Notes: generated by a model not told the origin, from the letters alone. A stretch of DNA of 64,000 nucleotides from Pectinophora gossypiella (GCF_024362695.1 NC_065414.1:5535501-5599500); one strand, 5' to 3'. Shown: positions 33,994 to 43,466, numbered from the stretch's first letter. A program made the numbers and translations.

Positions 33994-34072
<79 letters not shown>
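33994..34072 (+). repeat. (TG)n microsatellite, about 39 units
   Basis: Uninterrupted TG repeat of about 79 bp, the longest pure microsatellite in the window. Confidence 0.95.
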
Positions 34073-34073
<1 letters not shown>

Positions 34074-34097
34074 GGGGTGTAATTAAAATAAATTGAA

Positions 34098-34175
34098 CTA
34101 GACACGTTTATCTAACAGAAAGCTCGGTGAAGCGTGGGTACTCAGTTCATCTTGCGATGGATGTACCGACCCAAC
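34098..34175 (-). repeat. dispersed repeat G
   Basis: Reversed copy of the segment at 5340 and 52855 ('cagaaagctcggtgaagcgt'). Confidence 0.55.
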
Positions 34176-34269
34176 TACTACTGTTCTGACCAGCCCAATT
34201 GGGAATATAGTAATGAGCTTATATTATTGATTTCGTTCGAATTTAATTGGCGCAATTTTTTTTAGAATT

Positions 34270-34511
34270 CTTCTTATCGTGTGGATTATAAGGTAGACAC
34301 TAGCGTCATCAACCCTGGTGTCAGAGTTATTATTGAGCCGCCAGAGGCCCCTGACATGACTACTTTCGGACAATCAGGTGATCAGCCTGAACAGATCAGA
34401 TCAACCAAACTAGGGATCACAAAGTGTATTTTGTGATGTGTCCCCACCGGGATTCGACCCCGGGGCCGTCAGATCGTGAGCCCAACGCTCAACCACTGGA
34501 CCACGGAGAGC
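34270..34511 (-). mobile_element. SINE A with internal deletion
   Basis: The 3' end and tRNA-like head are both present, but about 80 bp around 'cggcttaacgtgccttccg' is absent at 34361. Box B is degenerate. Confidence 0.75.
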
Positions 34512-34839
34512 GTAAGTTGATCTTATTATTCAAGAAAAAAATACCGTTTCTTTAAAAAAGTTGTGGCTACAGGAAATTATGATATCTTTCAGGGTTGAAA
34601 ACCCGAGCTCTATCACGTGTAATTTTCATTGACACATTGTCAGTCATTATACCTCGAGTTGCCGATTGACATTGGCTCGCCAAGTTACAATGGTCGTTAC
34701 ACAAACACTATCTTGAGAGAGCATCCATTTGGTGAAGAGCGTCCTTGAGTAGAACCTGCGTCCTTAAGGCTGCAAACTGGACGCCAGCGGATAGCGGGCG
34801 GGATTTTCCTCTTGTTTCCTCTTCGGTTATTATTACGAA
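34512..34839. other. unannotated stretch
   Basis: A somewhat GC-rich patch lies at 34740-34810; no signal supports a gene. Confidence 0.35.
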
Positions 34840-34978
34840 CTATTGCTACAAGTGGGCACTCTCAGGCCTGTTATTTTAAACTTTGTACCGGGTGAGAGAC
34901 TTCAGGGCTCCCCATTTATCCGGCCAAGTAGTTAATGCCATCTGTGGCATATCTACAGTAAGTCACGTTAAGAAAAAA
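34840..34978 (+). repeat. dispersed repeat R3
   Basis: 'gtgggcactctcaggcctg' to 'agtaagtcacgttaagaaa', plus strand, ending in an A-run. Confidence 0.65.
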
Positions 34979-35055
34979 AGTTATTATTCCGACTAAACAT
35001 GCTTTGGAAAAACACTGATGGTTCTCACCAACAATATACATAAACTCATGCCCAT

Positions 35056-35223
35056 TTAGACTATGGATTTCCATTTGCTTCGATCCTGACACACTTCTCT
35101 TGCTTCCTCCACATTCATCAATCGTTTCGTACACGCACGCTGGTTCTGAGTAGATCGGTCTAAATCTTTTCTAAGGACATCTCCAATTTGGTAAATGTAC
35201 GTCCTTCTAGGTCTTCCTCTGCC
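35056..35223 (-). mobile_element. LINE family e, intact ORF2 C-terminal segment
   Basis: On the minus strand 55 codons are open to TAA: GRGRPRRTYIYQIGDVLRKD, then LDRSTQ..., then NVEEAREVCQDRSKWKSIV. 'GRPRRTYI.QIGD' and 'DR.KW..IV' are characteristic of the last part of non-LTR retrotransposon ORF2. It is followed at once by a short 3' UTR ending 'atgagtttatgtata'. Upstream it is truncated. This is the least damaged coding remnant in the window. The next copy is at 49700-49818. Confidence 0.8.
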
Positions 35224-35424
35224 AGCCCACCATCAACTTTCGCTTTATATATCGCTCAACAACAAATTTCGATTCAATTGGCTTGAGGGTACCAGTGCGT
35301 CGTTTGAAAGGATTATGTTCGAGAGAAGCAGCTCCAACTGGGCCGATAGCGATAAGCGTTGAAAGAAGGAACCTTCGACCACAACGGTGTTGCGGTCATT
35401 CAGACATGTTTGCAGTTGCGTCGA

Positions 35425-35570
35425 GTGGGGGGTTAAAAAGGCCATATCAAAGCAATTTATCTAATAAAGCAATATTGCTATTTGACATTTGCATATAAAA
35501 AAGTAAGTGCGCAATGCAAACAAATGTCAAAAGAAATATTGCTTTTTTACATGAATTGCTTCGATGCGGC
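35425..35570. mobile_element. MITE J, right end lost
   Basis: Starts 'ggggggttaaaaaggccata' and runs through 'aagtgcgcaatgcaaacaaa' as at 54867. The right end stops at 'ttcgatgc', where SINE A begins. Confidence 0.65.
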
Positions 35571-35838
35571 GGTCCCGGGTTCAAATCCGGTGGGGAAATT
35601 TCACAAAAATCATATTGTGATCCCTGATTTGATTAGGACATTACAGGCTGATCACCTGATTGTCCAAAAGCAAGATGATCCATGCTGCGGATGGCACGTT
35701 AAGCCGTTGGTCCCGGTTACTACTTACTGATGTAATTAATAATAAAATAATTAAATTTAGGCTCAATAATAACCCTGATACCAGGGTTGATGACGTTGGT
35801 AATTCACCTCACAACCCACACGATAGAAGAAGAAGAAG
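35571..35838 (+). mobile_element. SINE A, 5'-truncated, fused to MITE J
   Basis: Begins inside box B (GGTCCCGGGTTCAAATCCGG) directly at the MITE J end, then continues to the 'cacacgatagaagaagaag' end. Confidence 0.8.
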
Positions 35839-36029
35839 CGTAACATGGTGTGCATCTATTTGGCAATCGCCAACGCCACCCCGCCGCTGTCCGCAGCCTA
35901 ATATTCCGGAAAAGTCAAGGAAATGCAGGCTTTTTGTGGTCCATAAAGACAGTTGATCACGCAAAGTTGTACGCCATTTGAACCATGCCAAGTAGCAACA
36001 TTTATTTATTTTATATCCTAAAATCCGTG

Positions 36030-36358
36030 ATAGCTCTTCTCGGTCATGGGTTGGAATCCCAGCTTGGGGTATAAACCATTGAATTCGATTTTATGAGTTT
36101 GAATTAATCCATCACGTGGTTTCCAGGATTTGTGCCGGTTAATAGCAATAGGGTCGCTTCCGATTACTTAGGACTTAACCTCTCATATGCCGAGATACCA
36201 GACACAATAGATTTTACATTGTATCTGGTCGAGATCCGCATTCCGGCGTTCGAAAGATTAAATATAGCTGGCGAAAAGTGGGTTTATAATAATATACATC
36301 TCTGCGTACCCCTTCGGGGATAGAGGATACTATATTATATTATAAATGATGTTATGTG
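36030..36358 (+). mobile_element. SINE D (candidate)
   Basis: Begins with a tRNA-like T-arm region ('gggttggaatcccagct'), continues 'ccattgaattcgatttta' and 'cacgtggtttccaggat', and ends 'cgtaccccttcggggatag'. Part of it recurs at 14588. The 63-codon frame inside it is not a gene. Confidence 0.55.
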
Positions 36359-37032
36359 ATATGTATATCTTACTTTTGTAAAAACACAAAAATCTGTTAC
36401 GTTTCAATAGTAGAGAGATTTATTTCTACAACAATTTTATCTAAGTAACTTTACTTCTCTCTAAAGCACATACTTTATATCATAAAGTTTTCTCATAACA
36501 AAGCATCATGCCTGTATCCCCATGGGGTTGGCAGATGTGTGTAGTATATAGGTACTCCTCGTTATGTATGTTTAGTATTTTCTTTTAAGTATGAAACAGT
36601 TAACCGTTTTTTTCAGTTAAGCATGAAACAAGTCTCAAATACTAAAATCCTCAATGCCTGTAGTAATAAGTAAGTATGTATTATACTAAAAGATCTCGAC
36701 AGATCTACGAACAAGAGATACCATAAATTCCCAAGCAAAAAAAGGTCAACACATATTCGTTTTTGTACTCGTCGGGGATGACTTGCAATATTTATCAGGC
36801 AAGGGAACACTTCGGGGTCCCTAATTACTTTATCTAATGGCCCACTTTTTGGGACCGGATTAAATTGAATTCTCCGAAGTATTCCGCTATGGATTACAGA
36901 AAATCTACCTTTGTTAATGGACACTGGAGTAACGGAAACGGATCGGATGACAGCAAAGGTTAAGACGATGGGATTTTGTCCTGCTTTGTTATTATAGAGA
37001 CAATATGCTTTGTTTGAAAATGTAGCTATAAT
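36359..37032. other. mostly unannotated
   Basis: 36508-36540 ('tgcctgtatccccatgggg') looks like a LINE/SINE tail. The long minus frame 36613-37089 runs through the TAA repeat (translated as an Ile run) and shows no domain. Confidence 0.4.
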
Positions 37033-37066
37033 TAATAATATAATAATAATAATAATAATAATAAAG
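37033..37066 (+). repeat. (TAA)n microsatellite, left flank of LINE
   Basis: A TAA-type repeat directly before the GC-rich element. The same repeat follows its 3' end at 37870 and 37943. Confidence 0.85.
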
Positions 37067-37662
37067 GCGTCGGGATGTGACGACCCCATCGCCCCCTGGT
37101 GAATTCATCAGCGAACCTGGTGAATTCAACAGTGCAGTCAGTCTCCGCAGGCCAGCTTGTGGCGAGCTGTTGGTGAGTGACGACACCACGGAGCTGAGAT
37201 CCCCCGAGAGTCGGTCAGGCCCTCCGTCTCCGGCTTGCCTTCACTGGCCGGCCGGAGTGGACCCCAGCGGGGGCCGCAGGACTCTCACCTCTGGCTTGCC
37301 TTCATTGGCCGGCCAGAGTGGGGTGTTAGAGCTATACGCTCGCAGGGTGGAAGTGAAAGATGCATAAGTCGCGAGTTGGTGAGGCGGGTAAACCGCCTCG
37401 CAGAAAGCGGTGTACACCTCTCGACACCCTGAGCTGCTCACAACCATGTTGCTGCCTTGCCGTCCAGTCGCGTCGGCTAGATAGGTGGCCCATCCAGTGA
37501 GTGGCGAGTCACCGCCTGCTCATTTATCCATGTTTACCAACATTGGTCGAGCAGGCGCCATAGTTCCCCATATCCCAGTATCCCGGTCCACTAACCCCCA
37601 ACCCAATAGCCCAGTTCCCTTTGTTCCCATATTTTGCAATAGTCCTACACGAACCGGGGATT

Positions 37663-37686
37663 GTCTTTGGGTGTGCACCCAAAGAC
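37663..37686. repeat. perfect hairpin, 11-bp arms
   Basis: GTCTTTGGGTG and CACCCAAAGAC separated by TG. It overlaps the next hairpin by two bases. Confidence 0.9.
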
Positions 37687-37750
37687 CGGCGATTATCCCT
37701 GTATGCACTATGGGAGTGCTCCCATAGTGCATACAGGGATAATCGCCGGT
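37685..37750. repeat. perfect hairpin, 32-bp arms
   Basis: The left arm 37685-37716 and the right arm 37719-37750 are exact reverse complements, separated by TG. The arm starts ACCGGCGATTATCCC and ends CACTATGGGAG. The element has lost coding function, yet this stem has no mismatch. Confidence 0.95.
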
Positions 37751-37811
37751 TGGTGTCACACCACATTTAGATTAAACTGTCTTAAGGGGCCTCTACGTGT
37801 TGGCTTCGGCC

Positions 37812-37957
37812 CCACGCACGCCTTCCAAAAGTCCGGGCCTCCATAGGCCCGAGATATGAAAAAGACATACAATAATAATAATAACCACGCACGCCTTCCA
37901 AAAGTCCGGGCCTCCATAGGCCCGAGATATGAAAAAGACATACAATAATAATAATAG
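37812..37957 (+). repeat. tandem duplication of the element's 3' end (73 bp x 2)
   Basis: 37812-37884 and 37885-37957 are nearly identical: 'ccacgcacgccttccaaaag' through 'cataggcccgagatatg' to (AAT)n. The second copy begins directly after the (AAT)n tail of the first. Confidence 0.9.
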
Positions 37958-38147
37958 CCATATTTCGACATACAAAAAACGTCAATGTCAAAATTGAAAT
38001 TGAAATGAAGTTTTAAATTACAATTTAAAATTGAAACAACAAACAAATTAAATTAAATAAAACAAAATCAAAATGAGCTACTTTCGCAGCGCACTGGTGA
38101 TGACATGAACGCTGACCCAGTGCTTGTATACATAATTATATCTACTC

Positions 38148-38214
38148 AGAATCATGGTCTGAATCATCCCCCAAAGTTTTCCTTGCGGTGTCACTAACAC
38201 CCATACACCCGTAC
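38148..38214. mobile_element. MITE D, right half only
   Basis: 'cagaatcatggtctgaatca' to 'tgcggtgtcactaacaccc', one arm of MITE D. Confidence 0.65.
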
Positions 38215-38224
38215 AGTTGCACAT

Positions 38225-38400
38225 GCTGTAAGTTACATCGTAACGAATACTGAAGGGGAAGATTTGGCTCATGATTCTGAGTTAATATCAAGTAGAATTT
38301 TCCACCGCAAAAGTAAAGAATTGAAAATAAAATCATGAATTTTCTGACGGAAAATTCCACTTGATATTAACTCGGAATCATCAGCTGAATCATCTTCCTG
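38225..38400. mobile_element. MITE D, both arms, right tip missing
   Basis: 'agttacatcgtaacgaatac' on the left; the arms pair through 'gttaatatcaagtagaattt' and 'aaattccacttgatattaac'. The right end stops after 'gaatcatcttcc'. Confidence 0.7.
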
Positions 38401-38762
38401 GCGAAACCGAACTTTGTTTTAAACACCCGATCGCATTGAGCGCAGTAGAGCTGTTCATCACTGTTGTACGTGTAGGTGTCAGAGGGCTTTGGACGAGTCT
38501 TCTATATTTGACGCTTCTCATCTAGGGCGACAAGTCAAGTCTTCGAAGCTTTCTGCACGATTTGCGACTTTAGGTAACCATTCCAGCTGCATCTCAGCAA
38601 TTTCCTCCCAACACTCAATGGAGATTATATTACATGGAGATATAATTACATTATTACCGAATGAGTAACCTCAGCGCTCCCAGCGGGCGTACTACCCGTC
38701 ATCCGCTTACATCTAGTCATGGTTTATTTGTGCATAATATCAAATTGATTACTATCGGCGTA
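38401..38762. other. unannotated stretch
   Basis: No feature recognised. Confidence 0.4.
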
Positions 38763-39155
38763 TCCATACATTATAAAATGCGAAATCGTGTACGTATGTG
38801 TTTGTCTGTTTGATTGACCGTCTTTGGCATCGGCAAAACGGAGCAATGAATTGACATGATTTTTAAGTGGAGATAGCTGAAGAGATGGAGAGTGACACTA
38901 GCACCCCCTACTTCTTTAAAATTCGGGATGGAATTTTGTATGGAGCATTCCGCAAATTTCATGGTAGAAAGATAAAAATTGGTACGCGGACTATTACATC
39001 ATAAAATTTTCCTTTGGAAATCAGCCCCAACACCTTCAAAGAGGGGAGTAAAATTTTATATGGGACTTTCACAGTTTTCAAGGTAGGAAGCTAAAATTTT
39101 GTTCATTAGGAAAGGGAAATCGTGTTACCCCGAATTTAACGCGAGCGAAAGCTAG
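38763..39155 (+). mobile_element. Helitron, non-autonomous (second type)
   Basis: Starts TCCATACATTATAAAATGCG after A (38762), with 'gtgtttgtctgtttgattg' and 'aaaacggagcaatgaattga'. It ends ACGCGAGCGAAAGCTAG, then T. A|TC...CTAG|T and the body match a well-known lepidopteran Helitron pattern. It has no coding region. Confidence 0.72.
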
Positions 39156-39299
39156 TCTAACACAAACATGAGCTTTAAGGTATTATCAACAAACCCTAGG
39201 TTAAATTAGGCTAAGTTCATAACCATTGTGGCGTGTCATTTATCCAAACACGCCACAATTAACGTAACGTAAATTAGGTTAAGTTCATAATCATTGTGG

Positions 39300-39440
39300 T
39301 TTTTTTCTGCCTAAAATTGATGTGTGTTCCATAAATATATCTGTCTTTTACCCGTCTCTTTCTTTTTCGTTGTTAAGAAAATGACAGGTTTAACTTAAAA
39401 TAACATTCGATGGTGTGTACAGGAATCAGCACCGCTGTTT
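39300..39440. mobile_element. MITE H, right half
   Basis: 'aaattgatgtgtgttccata' to 'gaaaatgacaggtttaact' and 'caggaatcagcaccg', which is one arm of the element at 49331-49684. Confidence 0.6.
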
Positions 39441-39711
39441 GTATACGGTGTACCGCAAAAACATGTTGTTTAAAGTATAAACCGTACGGTCTACTTCATA
39501 ATAATGGCGTCCAATAAATCGATTATGTGCGTCCACCTATGCTAGTGGAACACAAATTTTAATTATCCATCATGATTCTATGATGGAGTATCTATTTGTA
39601 TCCATGTAATGATGCACACGAGCAAAATCACAACATATAATAGAATCTGCGAAATTGTCGTCACTCACGGTAATCAGCAAGGCATTCTTTTTTACTTGTC
39701 TTAGCTATTGT

Positions 39712-39845
39712 AATTAAAACACATAATAACGGTTCTTACCGCGTATCCCTATTTTATTTGTATCCCTATTTTATATGTTCTTACCGCGTATCCCGTTATT
39801 ATGTGTTTTAATTATGATAATAACCGCGTAAACTTAAAACAATGT
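39712..39845. repeat. dispersed repeat K with a 21-bp perfect inverted repeat
   Basis: AATTAAAACACATAATAACGG (39712-39732) is exactly inverted at 39793-39813. The segment 'ttcttaccgcgtatccc' is repeated at 39733 and 39779. 'ataaccgcgtaaacttaaaa' ends it. A related, rearranged copy lies at 56026-56145. Confidence 0.7.
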
Positions 39846-39847
39846 AT

Positions 39848-39898
39848 TAGCTATTGTAGATTTGCCACATATGGCATTGCATACTTGGCCATCCGGCT
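39848..39898 (-). repeat. dispersed repeat R3, scrap
   Basis: 'attgtagatttgccacatat' then 'ttggcca'. Another scrap ('ttaactacttggccgg') is at 40050-40066. Confidence 0.5.
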
Positions 39899-40926
39899 AA
39901 CGACGTCGCCAAGCAGTAGCTAATGCTATCTACTAACTAACATGAACAGGAACTAGTCTAGTAGGTGGTATGTGTGTACGTCATTATATCAGTGTTGCAA
40001 AATATTGATTATAGATAATAAAAGGTAGAATAATGGAACTAGTTATGTTTAACTACTTGGCCGGAGGGTCAGCATGGCGACGTTGTTGCTGTCGACCGAG
40101 TCGTTGATCTGTCGGCGCCCCTAGAAGTTTCTCGAAAACGAACGTGATGAGATAAAATGTCTTAGGAAACCGATTAAGATATCCGGCCAAAAACTCCCTC
40201 TACGCTAAGTTAAAAAAAAAAGTTCGCGCACGCATATCTTTGCAGGAACTTTTGAAACGTTGTGTTCTGAAACCCATTAAATGATGCATCGGCGGCTTTT
40301 CAGACTACTCACCTTATAATTATACCTTTCCACAGGTGTTTCATTTAAGCGATTGCATTTTAAACAATTATAATGAATAGTAGTTATGTCGCACACACAT
40401 TTTCAGTATTATATTAAAACACAAAACAATACTAGAATGTTATAAAACGAGCGAATATTTTTATCACTCATTTGTTATTTGTAAGAACTAAAGAATAAAG
40501 ATACACATGATTAGAACACAGTAACAAAAAGGACCTCTCAACCAGATGAGGACAATCTCAACTGGCGGAATTTCCGCCAACACATCATCGAAGATCCTTG
40601 GAATCGTTAGCGACCGTGCGGATACCAAATGAGATTTCATCCACCCTGAACTTCGGATCCCACAAGCACCCGCGGATAATTTCATTTTGCGAATACGTCA
40701 AAGGCACGCAACCACTGAAAAATTACTCCCCAGTTTCATGATTGAGACCCTTCCTTTGTCTATTGCGAGGAGATATTATCTTTACGGAGCCTTTGTTTGA
40801 CTTGTTTCTGAAATCTGGTTCAGATGTATGATACAAGTGCATACTTCATAAATGTAGGTAAGGGTGCGTACGCAGAACTGTGGAGATGGACTCGGCTAAA
40901 TACTGTGGAGGCTGAGCTCTGAACTG
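39899..40926. other. unannotated stretch
   Basis: 40045-40140 is GC-richer after an R3 scrap. No gene signal recognised elsewhere. Confidence 0.35.
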
Positions 40927-41088
40927 GTGTGCGCGTGGAAAATGCAAAAGCGGCGGCCCAAAAAGACTTGGCGACGCTCGATTGACCGAGAATTAAAAGC
41001 TATCGGCATGTCATGGAAGCAGGCTACAGAGGCTGCAAAAGATCGCGAGGAAAGCCAATCTGTTTTTCGAGTCAGGGATAATAGGATT
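40927..41088 (+). mobile_element. LINE family d, ORF2 C-terminus
   Basis: The frame reads CAWKMQKRRPKKTWRRSIDR, then ELKAIGMSWKQATEAAKDRE, then ESQSVFRVRD. 'RRPKKTWRR.ID.ELKA.GMSW..A...A.DRE' is a standard end of LINE ORF2 proteins (RTE/Jockey-like endings). It is cut off upstream, and the frame continues without its own stop to 41161, so it is a fragment. It differs from families a, b, c and e. Confidence 0.72.
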
Positions 41089-41169
41089 AACAGAAAAAGA
41101 AAAAAGATATGTACCTACTGGCGAACGCGTTTACTCAAACAAATCGCACAATGTAATCCATAGGGTCGA

Positions 41170-41350
41170 TTAATCCTTTCAATATTCTTCCTCTCAGACG
41201 ACGCCCTGAGCCGAGGTTCGCGCCCAACTGGGCACCCTCAGGCCTGTTGTCTTAAACGTTGTACCGGGTGAGAGCCTTCAGCGCTCCCCATTTGTCCGGC
41301 CAAGTAGTTAATGCCATCTGCGGCAAATCTACAACAAGTCACGTCAAAAA
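41170..41350 (+). repeat. dispersed repeat R3, good copy with A-tail
   Basis: 'gacgacgccctgagccgagg' through 'accgggtgagagccttcagc' to 'aacaagtcacgtcaaaaaaa'. This is the best plus-strand copy of the 3' end. Confidence 0.7.
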
Positions 41351-41814
41351 AAAATCACGTTTAAATATAATAATGATAATAACACCATAATTTGCCATGT
41401 AGTCAAAAGGAAAGAAAGACATGACATAAATTGGAGCACTTATCTAATCATAATCTCTGTTCACTGTTGGCATACTGTAGAAGACGATTAATTTAAGTAT
41501 TGCTGAATTAAGTAGTCGACCTTTTCATCATCAGGTAGTAACCAGTTACTTCTCGCCAAAATAGTCGCTATTGAGCACCACATACTTTTTGATTCTTATG
41601 ACGTAACTTATTGTTTGGCGCCTCAGGGGTCACGGGTGTTGTCTCGAAAAAGACCCTTAAGGACACGAGCGTTTTCATTTCCTTAAAGTCTCGTTCCTTT
41701 GTGCAGGGCAGCTGCAAACTCCCTTGCTTCATCAAAGGTTTGAAAGCTACAAGAATTAAGTAGATAATGATTAACTCCGATGTAGCTTATCCTGTTGGCA
41801 GGCATAGATTTCAA
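41351..41814. other. unannotated stretch upstream of exon candidate
   Basis: No repeat recognised. It would include the promoter of the 41863 exon if that is real. Confidence 0.35.
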
Positions 41815-41822
41815 GCTATAAG
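41813..41822 (+). promoter_or_regulatory. possible TATA box
   Basis: AGCTATAAGT lies about 45 bp before the ATG at 41863. Position and sequence are compatible with a core promoter giving a very short 5' leader, but AT-rich DNA makes this weak. Confidence 0.2.
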
Positions 41823-41862
41823 TAAGTATGCCAAACAAAATATAACCTAAGACAAGAAAAAG

Positions 41863-41902
41863 ATGAAAAATGTGTGTCTAATTCTTGTTTTATTAATTTT
41901 CG
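41863..41902 (+). CDS. candidate first coding exon, signal peptide
   Basis: ATG at 41863, preceded by 'gacaagaaaaag', opens MKNVCLILVLLIF plus one base of a Gly codon. The exon is followed directly by GTAAGTACTT, a near-perfect 5' splice site, giving a phase-1 exon end. A lysine followed by a 10-residue hydrophobic core is a secretory signal peptide, and signal peptides encoded on a short first exon with a phase-1 junction are common in insect secreted proteins. The following exon was not found: the next 2 kb holds MITEs and a minus-strand frame. The protein is unknown. Confidence 0.45.
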
Positions 41903-42132
41903 GTAAGTACTTATGGAATTAGATGGAACGTTACAAAATTATAAGCGGGGATTATTTTTCTAATGTACGTAGTTAATTTTTAATTTATTTCATTTATTTA
42001 AATATTTAGGTACATATATATAAATTTTAACAGACAGTATTTTATAATTTGGTACAAATGCTTGCGAAATACTTGCCTTCACAGCATTTACCGTAAATGA
42101 AAACAAATAAACTATATAAATAATAAACTACG

Positions 42133-42352
42133 TAGTGACATCGTAACAAATACTGAGAGGCATGATTCAGACCATGATTCCGAGTTAATATCAAGTGGAA
42201 TTTTCTGTCGCAAAATTCGTGATTTTTTGTGTTTCTTTATTAATTATTTTCAATTCTATACTTTTGCGATGGCAAATTCCACTTGATATTGACTCAGAAA
42301 AATGAGCTGAATCATCCCTCAAAGTTTTCGTTGCGATGTCACTAATACCCTG
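42133..42352. mobile_element. MITE D, in the putative intron
   Basis: 'agtgacatcgtaacaaatac' on the left, 'gatgtcactaataccctg'|TA on the right. The arms are nearly complementary throughout. Confidence 0.75.
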
Positions 42353-42481
42353 TATAGTATAATATGATAAGAGCAATATTATTAACTTTTAAAAGCTGAA
42401 ACAACTTTTATGTTTAACATCAACGTTTTACGTTCCATATTCTAAAAAAACATCCACCTTAAAGCAAAAAATTAAGAAAAA

Positions 42482-42736
42482 TTAGTCTCCTAACAAAATA
42501 GTGCTGAATGTTTTAATAGAACGAACTGGGTCGAAAAACAAAATCATATCCGTGCAACTAAAAGTGCCATTCGAAAACCGTAAAAAAGTTTTTACCGTCC
42601 GGCTATTCGGCCATTTTCCGCAGGCCGTATAACTTAAAAGCTTGTTAAATAGGAGGATACTATTTGGACTATCATAAAACATAATGCTGCCTACGCTAGT
42701 ATTGACCTTGTATATAAACAAATAGACTACCAATCT
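42482..42736 (-). CDS. candidate terminal exon, unknown protein
   Basis: On the minus strand an acceptor made of a T-run and ACAG ends at 42737. In phase 0 it opens 84 codons: RLVVYLFIYKVNTSVGSIMF at the start, a middle with TACGKWPNSRTVKTF, and RSIKTFSTILLGD before TAA. The open frame extends upstream to 42850 (122 codons), so the acceptor is a choice, not a certainty. Two Cys and mixed polar/hydrophobic composition look protein-like, but no family is recognised and no poly(A) signal is clear. Chance remains possible. Confidence 0.28.
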   Translation of the reverse strand, partial: RLVVYLFIYKVNTSVGSIMFYDSPNSILLFNKLLSYTACGKWPNSRTVKTFLRFSNGTFSCTDMILFFDPVRSIKTFSTILLGD

Positions 42737-43145
42737 CTGTAAAAAAAAAGTGTCCGAGGTGCATCTTTTCACTAAACGACGACGTGTCAAAGTGGAATTT
42801 ACACTGTAAATCCAATAATATTCTTTACTTATGTTAAAAACCATAACCATAATGTCAATTGAAGGAACGAACTTATAATACTTACATTTTTTATTGTATA
42901 CGTATTTACGACACGGTTCGGACCTCAGAACAGGTTCGGAAGCTTTTTAGAAAAATCTTTAGATTGTGAGTCCAGTTCTTTGTAGTATGACAATGTCCGC
43001 TAGGCTATAATTTCCACTGTCATTAGACCATCTTGCACGCCCGGACACTTTACGATAAGGTTAGTGATGCGACCCTCGGACATTCGCTTTTTGTCATTGG
43101 TTACCATGTTTCTTGCAAATTTTCGCACTTCGGTAGGGTGATAAT
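42737..43145. other. unannotated stretch
   Basis: Contains the upstream part of the minus frame above and otherwise no recognised feature. Confidence 0.4.
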
Positions 43146-43466
43146 GGTGCTAATTCCTGTAAATACCGTCTAATTTTATTTTAAGTAATATCTGTCATTT
43201 TCTTATCCGCCGAAAAGGAAAGGGACGGGTAATCGACAAGCATAAAAATTTATGAAACACACGTCAATTTTAAGCACAAATCTAAACCAACCGTCTAAAA
43301 ATTTTACATCCGTCAATCCGTCAACTGTGTCGGGTTACAGTTAAGTAGACAGCACGTCAAACGGATTGCATACCAGCGACGTACCTTTTTGATTCGCCCG
43401 GGTTATTCATTAATTTACTCATTCTTCCTTAAATTAAGAGCTGTGAATCATCCGTCCCTCCTAATA
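43146..43466. mobile_element. MITE H, recombined copy 1
   Basis: Starts 'ggtgctaattcctgtaaata' like 49331 and contains 'ccgccgaaaaggaaaggga' and 'gattcgcccgggttattcat'. Where the right arm should begin ('catccgtccctcc') it switches into left-arm sequence of a second copy. Confidence 0.65.

Larger units (their letters stand above)
37067..37957 (+). mobile_element. GC-rich non-LTR element in a TAA repeat (R4/Dong-like candidate)
   Basis: An ~890-bp GC-rich block set between TAA/AAT repeats. It ends 'aggcccgagatatgaaaaag', then 'acatac' and (AAT)n. No reverse transcriptase remains. Established knowledge: R4-clade elements such as Dong insert into TAA repeats, so that assignment is possible, but no protein supports it. 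It contains a direct repeat at 37232 and 37293 (61 bp apart), two perfect hairpins (37663-37750) and a duplicated 73-bp 3' end. Frames inside it have no recognised domain. Confidence 0.55.

Noticed and set aside
30616..34072. search for CRISPR-type arrays among short tandem repeats
   Set aside because: Repeats are simple microsatellites or LINE tails; there is no repeat-spacer pattern, and the sequence is eukaryotic.
36613..37089. 158-codon minus-strand frame
   Set aside because: It includes a long Ile run produced by the TAA microsatellite and has no recognised domain.
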